Shown in pieces: positions 6,108 through 13,747 of a stretch of DNA of 14,515 nucleotides (its first letter is position 1; the number at the start of each line of letters is the position of its first letter). The translations under genes and the position numbers were made by a program. Below the pieces are notes generated by a model. The model saw nothing but the letters and a program-made list of their open reading frames with translations. It did no database searches and was not told the DNA's origin. This DNA is from Acholeplasmatales bacterium (GTDB lineage Bacteria > Bacillota_I > Bacilli_A > Acholeplasmatales > Anaeroplasmataceae): positions 1-14,515 of the forward strand of contig CAAGJD010000041.1 in the NCBI GenBank assembly GCA_900770055.1, in the 5' to 3' direction.

Positions 6108-7332
6108 TGTGTCCTCCTATACATTTGTTTCTATACATTATTGTTGAGCCCTCAAGTAATGCAGTTGAAAGATTTATTGAATTTTTACCATATAAGCTAT
6201 GTAATTTACCAATACATTCACATAGCCTAATATATTTATGATCATTAGGCTCAAATAATGACATTTGTCTATTTTTAATATTCTTAATATCAAAAAGACA
6301 TACACCTATTTGTCTAATAGGTAAATCTAATACCTCTTTATAATATATAGCTTTAATTAATTTAGAAATATATTCATAGTTTCTACTTCTATATTCAAAA
6401 CTAATGGCTTTACTAAAACCTCCACCAACATCCTTACTATAGCCTACAAAAAAGCTAACACCAACTGCATCTTTATTCGTAGTACATAATTCAATACAAA
6501 TAAGATATAACATCTCTAAAAGTGGAATTATCGCTATATCCTTAGTATAATCCTCAAATAGTATTTGACTTTTTGAGATGCTTTTATTCTCTGGTTGATA
6601 ATCTTTTATATCAATAATATTAATTTTTTCATTTCCCCAGGCTCTTTCATACATTTCAAGACCAATAACTCCAAATTCTTTTTTTAAAATTTCAGGATTA
6701 GAATAAGCAATATCCTTAATAGTATAAATACCTAATCTATTTAAATGAAGTTCTGTCCTATTACCAATTTGCCAAAAATCCGTTAATGGCTTATGATTCC
6801 AAAGCTTTTCAATGAAGGCGTTTTGATCTAAATAGAAATAACCACCATTTCTTTTAGCTAAAATATCTAATGCTACCTTAGCTAAATACATATTATCTCC
6901 TGCCCCACAGGTTGAACCTATTCCTAATTCATTTTCAATATCCTTAATAATTTTAAAGGCTAGCTGTTTAGGGCTAATATTATAATATGCAAGATACGGC
7001 TTAACATATACAAAAGCTTCATCAATACTATAGGTATGTATATCATTTGCGTCAAAGTATCTTAATAATATTTTATGAATTTCGACAGCATATTTTATAT
7101 AATATCTCATTCTTGGTTTGGCCTTAATCATAGGAATATTCTTTGGTATTTCATAAAGTCTACATCTATTTTTTACACCATATTCTTTTAATCTAGGACT
7201 TGAGGCTAAAACCATCGCATCATCACCTCTAGAGGCATCCACCACAGCTAAAGCTACTGTACTTGGATTAAGTCCTCTTAAAGAGCATTCAACAGATGCA
7301 AAAAATGATTTCATATCAATACACAAATACAT
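6097..7332 (-). CDS. Y-family DNA polymerase, UvrX/UmuC-like
   Basis: Error-prone lesion-bypass polymerase. The 411 residues begin MYLCIDMKSFFASVEC: catalytic Asp6 and a probable steric-gate Phe11. The palm motif YSIDEAF supplies D104 and E105. A helix-hairpin-helix-like thumb (FWQIGNRTELHLNRLGIYTIKDIA) and a little-finger domain follow. QMSLF (356-360) is a classic beta-clamp-binding peptide. The C-terminus RNKCIGGHNGR is typical of the Firmicutes UvrX group rather than DinB/Pol IV. GGAGGTG with 5-nt spacing precedes ATG 7332. It heads a two-gene operon with the YolD-like gene. Such pairs are often SOS-induced or on mobile elements. I saw no clear LexA box upstream, only a long palindrome. 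Placement in the UvrX group is confident. Confidence 0.9.
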   Translation of the reverse strand: MYLCIDMKSFFASVECSLRGLNPSTVALAVVDASRGDDAMVLASSPRLKEYGVKNRCRLYEIPKNIPMIKAKPRMRYYIKYAVEIHKILLRYFDANDIHTYSIDEAFVYVKPYLAYYNISPKQLAFKIIKDIENELGIGSTCGAGDNMYLAKVALDILAKRNGGYFYLDQNAFIEKLWNHKPLTDFWQIGNRTELHLNRLGIYTIKDIAYSNPEILKKEFGVIGLEMYERAWGNEKINIIDIKDYQPENKSISKSQILFEDYTKDIAIIPLLEMLYLICIELCTTNKDAVGVSFFVGYSKDVGGGFSKAISFEYRSRNYEYISKLIKAIYYKEVLDLPIRQIGVCLFDIKNIKNRQMSLFEPNDHKYIRLCECIGKLHSLYGKNSINLSTALLEGSTIMYRNKCIGGHNGR

Positions 7333-7372
7333 ATTAACACCTCCAGATTATTTGAATATAACATAACAAGAA

Positions 7373-7396
7373 GAAAATAATACATACATTATTTTC
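7373..7396. promoter_or_regulatory. Palindrome upstream of the polymerase operon, possible operator
   Basis: GAAAATAAT (7373-7381) and ATTATTTTC (7388-7396) are perfect 9-bp inverted arms around ACATAC. It lies 41-64 bp before the polymerase start. A minus-strand -10-like TATTAT falls inside it, with only a poor -35. It differs from the CGAAC-N4-GTTCG LexA box. A further inverted repeat, GACAT-N5-ATGTC, is at 7425-7439. Regulation is inference. Confidence 0.4.
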
Positions 7397-7465
7397 CTTT
7401 TGACATCATTCTATTTGTAGTACTGACATAATGAATGTCTAATTTTATTTATTTTTTAATTAAAC

Positions 7466-7494
7466 AAAAAAAACTCGACAATTTCTTGTCGAGT
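7466..7494 (-). terminator. Terminator of the transketolase transcript
   Basis: On the minus strand ACTCGACAA (complement of 7486-7494) and TTGTCGAGT (complement of 7473-7481) form a perfect 9-bp stem with a 4-nt loop, followed by eight T (complement of 7466-7473). It lies 10 bp after the transketolase stop. Confidence 0.95.
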
Positions 7495-7504
7495 AATTTT
7501 TATA

Positions 7505-9472
7505 TTATTTTTTAAATACTTCTTTAGCCTTATTAACTAAATTTTCAACAGTGAATCCATAAGTTGAATGGATTTCACTTAAAGGCATTGAAGCACCAAA
7601 CTCATCGATACCATATACAGAATCTGCATATTTATACCAAGGCATAGAAGCTCCCATTTCAACTGCCATAACCTTTAAATTATCAGGTAAAATAGATTTT
7701 TTATATTCATCAGATTGCTTCTCGAAAATAAACATAGATGGCATTGAAACTACATTAGCATAAATCTTATCTTCCTCAAGCTTTTTTGCAACATTAATAC
7801 ATAACTCAACCTCTGAACCACATGTTAATAAAACATATTTAGCTGGTTTAGATGGCTTATATACAATATATGCTCCATGCTTAACTCCATCAGCACTTGT
7901 ACAAGCTAAATTTGGCATTGTTTGTCTTGTTGAAACTATAACTGATGGATATTTATTATTTTCAAATGCTTCTAGCATTGCAGCAGTCATTTCAGTAGCG
8001 TCTGCAGGTCTTAAAACATTAGTATTAGGCATTGAACGGAACATTGCTAGCTGTTCAACTGGTTGATGAGTTGGTCCATCCTCTCCTACACATACTGTAT
8101 CATGTGAGAATAAGAATAATGAAGGAATACCCATTATTGCAGCAAGTCTAACTGCTGGCTTTAAATAATCACTAAATACGAAGAAACCAGCACAGAAGCC
8201 TCTTAAACCTCCATGAAGTGTAATACCATTAATGATTGCTGCCATCGCATGCTCTCTTACACCAAACTTAATATTTCTTCCTAATGGATTTGCTTGACCA
8301 TAAATTCCATCAGCACCCTTAATCATTGTTGAAGATGATAAATCTGCTGAACCACCAATAATATTAGGAAGCTTTGTAGATAACCAATTCATAATATTAC
8401 CCATAACCTTACGAGTTGATTCCTTTGAGCCAGCTTCATACTTTGGCATATCATCAAAATTAGTAACCTTAAAATCATCATAAATGAATTTACATAATTC
8501 TTGATATTCATCTGGGTAAGCATTACTATAATCAACTAGCATTTCATTCCAGCTAGTATCAGCATTAACACCTCTATCAATTACATTTTCCTTATAGAAA
8601 TTTATAACATCATCAGGAAAATCAATTGGAGAAAAATCATATTCTAAAAATTCTCTAAGCTTTTCAATATCATCACTTGACATTGGTTTACCATGAATAG
8701 ATGATTCACCACTATTTGGAGCACCATAGCCAATGATAGTTTTAATTTCAATTAATGAAGGCTTATTAGACATTTTTGCCTTTTGAATAGCAATATCAAT
8801 TTGATCACAATCATTGCCATCCTCAACTAAAATGTGCTCCCAGCCCATAGACTCAACCTTCATCTTTGTGTTTTCAGTATTAGCCAATGAAACCTCACCA
8901 TCAAGCTGAATGTCATTAGAATCATATAATACAATTAGCTTTCCTAAACCTAAATGACCAGCTAAAGACATAGCCTCTACAGCAATACCCTCTTGTAAAT
9001 CACCATCTCCACATAAAACATATGTGTAGTGATCAATTACAGAAAAAGAACCTCTATTTAGCTTTGCAGCTAAAAATGACTCAGAAATTGCCATACCAAC
9101 AGCTGTTGCAATACCTTGGCCTAATGGACCAGTACTAATTTCAACACCTGATGTATGACCATACTCAGGATGACCTGGAGTTCTACTACCCTTTTGTCTT
9201 AGATTTTTTAAATCATCTATTGTAACATCAAATCCTGACAAATGTAACACACAATATAATAATGCTGAACCATGTCCTGCAGATAAAACAAATCTATCTC
9301 TATCAAACCATTTTTCATCATTACAATTTATATTCATATGTCTTGTATATAATGTATGCATTATTGGTGCAGCACCTAACACAATTCCAGGATGACCACT
9401 TTTAGCCTTTGTTATTATCTCAGCACCAACTACTCTTAAAGCATTTACAGATAAATTATCTAAATTACTCAT
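7505..9472 (-). CDS. tkt: Transketolase
   Basis: Thiamine-diphosphate enzyme of the non-oxidative pentose phosphate pathway. It moves two-carbon ketol units between sugar phosphates (for example xylulose-5-P plus ribose-5-P to sedoheptulose-7-P plus glyceraldehyde-3-P) in the cytosol. The 655 residues are full length. N-terminal PP domain: SGHPG (25-29), SAGHGSALLY (64-73), TPGHPEYGHTSGVEISTGPLGQG (98-120), and the diphosphate/Mg site GDGDLQEG (155-162) to N186. Middle Pyr domain: REHAM (406-410) with the catalytic Glu407, SHDTVCVGEDGPTHQPVEQ (456-474). The C-terminal domain completes the protein. A GAGGAG site lies 6 nt before ATG 9472. It follows an unknown membrane-protein gene by 23 nt and ends at a strong terminator. 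No oddities were seen. Confidence 0.97.
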   Translation of the reverse strand: MSNLDNLSVNALRVVGAEIITKAKSGHPGIVLGAAPIMHTLYTRHMNINCNDEKWFDRDRFVLSAGHGSALLYCVLHLSGFDVTIDDLKNLRQKGSRTPGHPEYGHTSGVEISTGPLGQGIATAVGMAISESFLAAKLNRGSFSVIDHYTYVLCGDGDLQEGIAVEAMSLAGHLGLGKLIVLYDSNDIQLDGEVSLANTENTKMKVESMGWEHILVEDGNDCDQIDIAIQKAKMSNKPSLIEIKTIIGYGAPNSGESSIHGKPMSSDDIEKLREFLEYDFSPIDFPDDVINFYKENVIDRGVNADTSWNEMLVDYSNAYPDEYQELCKFIYDDFKVTNFDDMPKYEAGSKESTRKVMGNIMNWLSTKLPNIIGGSADLSSSTMIKGADGIYGQANPLGRNIKFGVREHAMAAIINGITLHGGLRGFCAGFFVFSDYLKPAVRLAAIMGIPSLFLFSHDTVCVGEDGPTHQPVEQLAMFRSMPNTNVLRPADATEMTAAMLEAFENNKYPSVIVSTRQTMPNLACTSADGVKHGAYIVYKPSKPAKYVLLTCGSEVELCINVAKKLEEDKIYANVVSMPSMFIFEKQSDEYKKSILPDNLKVMAVEMGASMPWYKYADSVYGIDEFGASMPLSEIHSTYGFTVENLVNKAKEVFKK

Positions 9473-9495
9473 TTCTCTCTCCTCGTAACAAAAAA

Positions 9496-10260
9496 CTATT
9501 GTTTATTCTCTTCTAACAATGAAGCCTCTTCCTTTTTTTCTTCATCTTGATCAATATCAGCTTGATTCTCTACAGCTTCAGGTTCCTTTATTTCTTCTAA
9601 AGCCTCAGCTATTTCTTCCTTTGGCTCTTCTAATTGCTTAGAATCATCAGATTCTTCATCATCATAATTCTCATCCTCAGGATATAGATTTGCAAAAAAT
9701 TCATCTATATATTCACTTTGTTTATTAATTAATGCATCAAACTTCTTTTCACCTAATAGCTTAATAATCTTATTTCTACTTTCAATATTAGCTCTAGTGA
9801 TTTTATTTTTAATAATCTTTTGAGATACTATCATACCAATAAACATTAGAATAAAGCATCCAATAGCTATATAATTACTAACATCGCCAATAACTGTAGA
9901 TAAAGCCATACTACCAATACCTACTAATACTGCTAAAAGCATAAGAGGATATAAGAACTTCTTAGTATGTCTTGTAGATAAGCCTTCAGCCTCATCCCAG
10001 AAATCTAACCAAATCTTATTAATTTGGGCAGTATATAATTCTCCTAATTCCTTATAATATCCATCTTCTAAAAACAATCTATAATTTACTCCATCCTCAG
10101 ATGACCATACAGCAAACTGTTCTTTACCAATTGTAAATTCTTCCTTTATTCCGTTGAAATCTCCCATTAAATATATTTCAACTTCTTTATCATCAATTTT
10201 TTGAACCTCTAAAGGTCTTACCTGATCAGCTACATGATATAGCTTAGGATTAGTCTTCAT
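9496..10260 (-). CDS. Unknown two-TM protein with acidic C-terminal tail
   Basis: I do not recognise the family. The 254-residue protein has a mixed-charge N-terminal domain (about 1-98, including an FTIGKEQFAVWSSEDG stretch), two hydrophobic segments at about 102-122 and 128-148 joined by a short turn, and a basic helical region (149-190). The tail (194-254) is very rich in Glu and Asp, with EE/EEIKEPE repeats. The positive-inside rule (KNK/K-rich after TM2, RHTKK before TM1) suggests both termini face the cytoplasm. I chose ATG 10260 because AAAGGTG lies 5 nt upstream; an in-frame TTG 15 codons earlier has no such site and lies close to the predicted transcript start. It is the first gene of a two-gene unit with transketolase (23-nt gap), but no functional link is evident. 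Confidence 0.75.
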   Translation of the reverse strand: MKTNPKLYHVADQVRPLEVQKIDDKEVEIYLMGDFNGIKEEFTIGKEQFAVWSSEDGVNYRLFLEDGYYKELGELYTAQINKIWLDFWDEAEGLSTRHTKKFLYPLMLLAVLVGIGSMALSTVIGDVSNYIAIGCFILMFIGMIVSQKIIKNKITRANIESRNKIIKLLGEKKFDALINKQSEYIDEFFANLYPEDENYDDEESDDSKQLEEPKEEIAEALEEIKEPEAVENQADIDQDEEKKEEASLLEENKQ

Positions 10261-10310
10261 AGCTTCACCTTTATACTTAAAGTATATCCTTTCATAAAAA
10301 TACAATTGTA

Positions 10311-10319
10311 ATTATATCA
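10311..10319 (-). promoter_or_regulatory. Extended -10 promoter of the membrane protein-tkt unit
   Basis: TGATATAAT on the minus strand (TATAAT at 10311-10316) is an extended -10. There is no good -35 at 17 bp, since that region is the T-tract of the preceding terminator. The start would fall near 10304, within the 10-bp palindrome TACAATTGTA (10301-10310), giving a leader of about 44 nt. Confidence 0.55.
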
Positions 10320-10324
10320 TATCA

Positions 10325-10356
10325 ATAATAAAAATAAAAGTGGAAAAAATCCACTT
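10325..10356 (-). terminator. Terminator of cvpA-like gene
   Basis: Minus-strand stem AAGTGGA (complement of 10350-10356) with TCCACTT (complement of 10338-10344), 5-nt loop, then TTATTTTTATTAT. It lies 14 bp after the cvpA-like stop and separates that gene from the next unit. Confidence 0.8.
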
Positions 10357-10369
10357 CTATTTAATAATA

Positions 10370-11104
10370 TTATAAGCCAAGATCACCGAAAATAAATGTT
10401 ATTATTCTTGTGATTATATTGCCCTCATATAGTGCTTTACTTAATCTAAATTTAGTATCATCCTCAAGCATCATATCAACTACTAGCCATTCTTTTGCGG
10501 AACTGAACCATTCTTGATTCATTATTAACGATAATATAAAGAATAGAATAGAAATAGTAATAAATGCTATAGCTAAATATAAAATCATTCCTAATACACC
10601 ATCAACAAACTTAATAATCTTATTCTTCTTTAATATATGTATTACTAGCATTGCAATACCAAATAAAAGTAATAAAGAAACAACTAATATTAAAAATGCT
10701 ATACCATTCATCGCAATTGTAGTTATTCCTTCTGAAACTGCAATAATTAAATCTCCTGAGCTTGGTAAATTTAATCTACTAGCAATAAAATCACCTAAAA
10801 AATCTGGGACACCTAAAGCGGCAGAAACTAATTGGCCAGTTGTCGCATCTGCACCAAAGCTACTACCAAAGCCTGCCACAATATTAGAATTAATAGTACC
10901 ATAAATATCAGGATAAATAATATCATTATATTTTAGCATTTGAGCAAATTGACCAGAAAATGACCAGCTAAATACAATAATACCTATTATACCAACTAGT
11001 GATAAAACTTTTTTCATAAAGCCCTTTTTGAAACCCAAAATGGCAACTATAATCATTGTTAAAATTAATATAATATCAATAAGACCACATATCTTTAAAT
11101 CCAT
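10370..11104 (-). CDS. CvpA-family membrane protein
   Basis: The 244-residue protein starts with the CvpA signature: a membrane helix containing IDIILIL, then GFKKGFMKKVLSLVG leading into a second helix. Hydrophobic segments lie at about 7-25, 32-50, 130-158 and 168-196. The DGVLGMILYLAIAF stretch (168-181) corresponds to the conserved 'D..lG...g' end of the family. The family is named for colicin V production in Escherichia coli; related proteins affect envelope integrity, and the biochemical role is unknown. A long non-membrane loop (51-129) between helices 2 and 3 is probably extracytoplasmic. GGGAGG precedes ATG 11104 with 7-nt spacing. It is monocistronic between its own promoter and terminator, and divergent from the aminopeptidase gene. 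Confidence 0.8.
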   Translation of the reverse strand: MDLKICGLIDIILILTMIIVAILGFKKGFMKKVLSLVGIIGIIVFSWSFSGQFAQMLKYNDIIYPDIYGTINSNIVAGFGSSFGADATTGQLVSAALGVPDFLGDFIASRLNLPSSGDLIIAVSEGITTIAMNGIAFLILVVSLLLLFGIAMLVIHILKKNKIIKFVDGVLGMILYLAIAFITISILFFILSLIMNQEWFSSAKEWLVVDMMLEDDTKFRLSKALYEGNIITRIITFIFGDLGL

Positions 11105-11134
11105 AAGGCTACCTCCCTTAATATCTATAGCATA

Positions 11135-11163
11135 ATTATACTCACTTTCTACTTAAACTTCAA
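11135..11163 (-). promoter_or_regulatory. Promoter of the cvpA-like gene
   Basis: TTGAAG (11158-11163) and TATAAT (11135-11140) on the minus strand with a 17-bp spacer. The start would be near 11128, giving a leader of about 24 nt that contains the GGGAGG site. Confidence 0.75.
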
Positions 11164-11204
11164 ATAATTTTACAATTTCCTACACCAAAAGAATAAAAGT
11201 ATAG

Positions 11205-11210
11205 TATAAT
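11205..11210 (+). promoter_or_regulatory. -10 element of the aminopeptidase gene
   Basis: TATAAT at 11205-11210. The hexamer 17 bp upstream (ACACCA) is a poor -35. Transcription from here would start near 11217, giving a leader of only about 11 nt that still includes the AGGTGA site at 11217-11222. Confidence 0.5.
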
Positions 11211-11227
11211 TAGCATAGGTGATAAAA

Positions 11228-13006
11228 ATGAATTTAATCAATACTTTACAACAAAAAATGAAAGAAAGAAATATCTCATATTATATAGTTCCTACAGCTG
11301 ACTATCATAATAGTGAATATATTTCTGATTATTTTAAGGATAGACAATATTTAACTGGCTTTACAGGCTCACAAGGAACTCTTCTTGTAACACAAGATAA
11401 TGCTTATCTTTGGGTTGATGGAAGATATTATATTCAAGCTGAACTTCAAACTAAGGACACAGGAATAACTATAATGAAGATGGGCCAACCAAATGTTCCA
11501 ACAATTCTAGAATTTATTGGAAGTCAAGCTAATGATGGTGATCTTATCGGCTTTGATGGAAAAACTATGAACGCAAGCTTCGTACTAAACCTTCAAGCTA
11601 GTATACCTAAAGCAATTAAATTGGCTTATGTTCAAAATCTTGTTGATGAAATCTGGGAAAAAAGACCAAAACTACCATTTTCATTATTATATGAGTTGCC
11701 TATAGAATATGCAGGAATGTCATACGAAGACAAGCTTCAAGCAATCAGAGTTGAAATGAATAAGAATAATGCTGATGTCCATATTCTATCCTCTTTAGAA
11801 GATCAAGCATGGCTATATAATCTAAGAGCTAATGATATTAGCCATACTCCTGTATTTCTAGCATTTACTATGATTACTGCTTCTACTACCACTCTTTTCA
11901 TTGATACAAAAAAGATTAATGCGATGGTAGAAAAATACTTAAATGATCACAATATTATTGTTAAGCCATATGAAGAAATCTATTCTCAGGTTAAACAAAT
12001 TAAGAGTAAAAATCTATTAATGAACCTAAAAAAGGTAAATTATCTTTTATATGCTATATGTGAAGAATCGAATGATATTATTGATAAGGATGATCCATCA
12101 TTATTATTAAAATCCATTAAAAATCCTATAGAAATTAAAAATATTAAAGAGGCTCATATCAAAGACGGAGTCGCATTTACTAAATTTATGCATTATGTAA
12201 AAACAAATTATGAGCTATGTGATTTATCAGAAATTTCAGCTTCAAAAATTCTAGAGGATTATCGAAAGCAAAATCAAGGCTTTATTGATTTATCATTTAA
12301 CACAATATGTGCATTTAAGGATCATGGTGCAATGATGCATTATAGCGCAACTTCTGATACTAACTATAATCTTGATAGTCCAGGCTTTCTATTAATAGAT
12401 AGTGGTGGACATTATCTAGAGGGTACAACCGATATCACAAGAACAATTTCATTAGGAAAAATAACAGACACAATGAAGATTCATTTTACTACAGTTTTAA
12501 AATCTGTAATAGCTCTATCAAAGGCTGTATTTTTAAAGGGCTGTAATGGACAAAACCTAGATATTCTCGCAAGAGGTCCTATTTGGGAGCTATTAATAGA
12601 TTATAAATGTGGCACAGGTCATGGTGTAGGATATCTTCTATCTGTTCATGAAGCTCCTAATGGTTTTAGATGGCAAATTGTGCCAGAAAGAAATGATTCA
12701 GCTAAATTCCTTCCAGGAATGGTTACAACAAATGAACCTGGTATTTATTTAGAAAATGAATATGGAATAAGAACAGAAAATGAAATGCTTTGCGTTAATG
12801 CAGGTTCTTCTGAATTTGGTGAATTCTTAAAATTTGAAACTATTACTTACGCACCAATTGATCTTGATGCAATAAAACCATCACTTCTTACAAAGCCTGA
12901 AAAAGAGTGGTTAAACAATTATCATGAAATGGTTTATAATACATTAAAGCCTTATTTAACAAAAGATGAAGCTATTTGGTTAGAAAAATATACAAAAAAA
13001 ATCTAA
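11228..13006 (+). CDS. Xaa-Pro aminopeptidase, M24B family, three-domain form
   Basis: Dimetal cytosolic exopeptidase that releases an N-terminal residue linked to proline. The 592 residues match the long three-domain form (like eukaryotic APP1) rather than the about 440-residue Escherichia coli PepP. Two creatinase-like N-terminal domains (about 4-130 and 155-295; TGFTGSQGTLLV, LWVDGRYYIQA) precede the pita-bread catalytic domain (300-530). Metal ligands are D391 (LIDSGG), D402 (GTTDITRT), H465 (GTGHGVG), E503 (TNEPGIY) and E517 (IRTENE). H371 in AMMHYSA is the expected proton-shuttle His. A short C-terminal segment follows, as in this subgroup. I chose ATG 11228 because AGGTGA ends 5 nt upstream; an in-frame GTG at 11219 overlaps that site. 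Single gene with its own terminator. Confidence 0.93.
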   Translation: MNLINTLQQKMKERNISYYIVPTADYHNSEYISDYFKDRQYLTGFTGSQGTLLVTQDNAYLWVDGRYYIQAELQTKDTGITIMKMGQPNVPTILEFIGSQANDGDLIGFDGKTMNASFVLNLQASIPKAIKLAYVQNLVDEIWEKRPKLPFSLLYELPIEYAGMSYEDKLQAIRVEMNKNNADVHILSSLEDQAWLYNLRANDISHTPVFLAFTMITASTTTLFIDTKKINAMVEKYLNDHNIIVKPYEEIYSQVKQIKSKNLLMNLKKVNYLLYAICEESNDIIDKDDPSLLLKSIKNPIEIKNIKEAHIKDGVAFTKFMHYVKTNYELCDLSEISASKILEDYRKQNQGFIDLSFNTICAFKDHGAMMHYSATSDTNYNLDSPGFLLIDSGGHYLEGTTDITRTISLGKITDTMKIHFTTVLKSVIALSKAVFLKGCNGQNLDILARGPIWELLIDYKCGTGHGVGYLLSVHEAPNGFRWQIVPERNDSAKFLPGMVTTNEPGIYLENEYGIRTENEMLCVNAGSSEFGEFLKFETITYAPIDLDAIKPSLLTKPEKEWLNNYHEMVYNTLKPYLTKDEAIWLEKYTKKI

Positions 13007-13013
13007 AAAAATG

Positions 13014-13041
13014 GGAAAGCCCAAAAGCTTTCCTTTTTTTT
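13014..13041. terminator. Terminator of the aminopeptidase gene, bidirectional
   Basis: GGAAAGC (13014-13020) pairs with GCTTTCC (13027-13033), followed by eight T. Seven A lie just before the hairpin, so the minus strand also has a T-tract and it can serve as backup for the convergent SRP RNA gene. Confidence 0.92.
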
Positions 13042-13043
13042 AT

Positions 13044-13136
13044 AAAAAAAGCGCCTTAACCACATCATCCACTAAGCTTAAGGCTGCTACCTTCCGATCC
13101 TGACCTGGTTCACCGTAGACAATTGATTAAGGACGG
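13044..13136 (-). ncRNA. ffs: Signal recognition particle RNA, small bacterial type (4.5S-like)
   Basis: The minus strand carries the universal apical hairpin: GGTCAGG, then the CGGAAG tetraloop region, then GTAGCAGCC (13083-13112). Flanking arms pair: CCTTAATCA near the 5' end (13124-13132) with TGGTTAAGG near the 3' end (13053-13061). A run of seven T (complement of 13044-13050) follows directly. The RNA binds Ffh in co-translational membrane targeting. The promoter fixes the 5' end near 13136, so the RNA is about 90 nt and lacks the Alu-type domain of the long Bacillus/Clostridium form. It lies downstream of tadA, as in many Firmicutes. Ends are accurate to a few bases. Confidence 0.95.
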
Positions 13137-13141
13137 TTATT

Positions 13142-13170
13142 ATTCTAGCATATTAACTAATAAATTTCAA
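13142..13170 (-). promoter_or_regulatory. Promoter of ffs
   Basis: TTGAAA (13165-13170) and TAGAAT (13142-13147) on the minus strand, 17-bp spacer. The predicted start, about 13135-13136, coincides with the first bases of the SRP RNA helix. Confidence 0.8.
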
Positions 13171-13199
13171 TATCATTTTATTAATTATAAGTATTCAAG

Positions 13200-13236
13200 A
13201 AAAAAAGATACTCAAACATTTTTGTCTAAGCATCTT
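13200..13236 (-). terminator. Terminator of the tdk-tadA operon
   Basis: On the minus strand AAGATGCTTAGACA (complement of 13223-13236) pairs over all 14 positions (three of them G-U) with TGTTTGAGTATCTT (complement of 13205-13218) around a 4-nt loop, running into TTTTTTT. It separates tadA from the ffs promoter. The 13237-13288 stretch before it shows nothing else. Confidence 0.85.
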
Positions 13237-13288
13237 ATTATTTTAAATCAGAAAATATTTAATAAAATGCCAAATTAAAAAAGACATT

Positions 13289-13747
13289 TCATTTTCTTAA
13301 TTCTTTGAAAAAATTTTTAATAATATTAGAACATTCATCCTCAAGTACTCCACTTGTAACTTTCACAGAATGATTAAATTTAGTATCAAATAGATTTATT
13401 AAGCTAATATGAGCTCCAAATCTATAATCTCTCACTCCATAAATAAGTGAAGGTATTCGTGATTGAATAATTGCTCCAGCGCACATACAGCATGGCTCAA
13501 GTGTTACATAGATTTTACAATCATTTAAACGCCAGCTTCCTATTTTTTTACAGGCCTTATTGATTGCTAATACTTCTGCATGAGCAGTACTTAACTGCAG
13601 CTTTTCTCTTTTATTATGGGCTCTTGCAATAATTTTATTATCTAAAACAATAACACAGCCAACAGGTATTTCTCCCTCAAGATAAGCCTTTTTTGCCTCT
13701 TTAAGGGCACATTTCATATAATAATTATCATCTTTAATCATTTTCAT
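13289..13747 (-). CDS. tadA: tRNA-specific adenosine deaminase
   Basis: Converts adenosine-34 of tRNA-Arg(ACG) to inosine, which allows one tRNA to read CGU, CGC and CGA. The 152 residues show the cytidine/deoxycytidylate deaminase fold: EIPVGCVIV, AHNKRE (N45), TAHAEVLAI (zinc ligand H56, catalytic E58), TLEPCCMCAGAI (zinc ligands C86 and C89), and a C-terminal RFGAHISLINLF segment typical of TadA rather than guanine or CMP deaminases. Length fits. The start ATG 13747 overlaps the end of the thymidine kinase gene by 14 bp; ATG 13741 two codons later is also possible. No convincing Shine-Dalgarno site precedes either, so translation is probably coupled to tdk. It is followed by a terminator and then ffs. 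Confidence 0.95.
   Translation of the reverse strand: MKMIKDDNYYMKCALKEAKKAYLEGEIPVGCVIVLDNKIIARAHNKREKLQLSTAHAEVLAINKACKKIGSWRLNDCKIYVTLEPCCMCAGAIIQSRIPSLIYGVRDYRFGAHISLINLFDTKFNHSVKVTSGVLEDECSNIIKNFFKELRK

Noticed and set aside
5938..6147. 69-codon plus-strand ORF opposite the yolD-like gene
   Set aside because: Antisense to two well-supported overlapping genes and without a ribosome-binding site.
10261..10305. Upstream TTG start for the two-TM protein
   Set aside because: It would begin at the predicted transcript start without a ribosome-binding site, while AAAGGTG correctly precedes ATG 10260.
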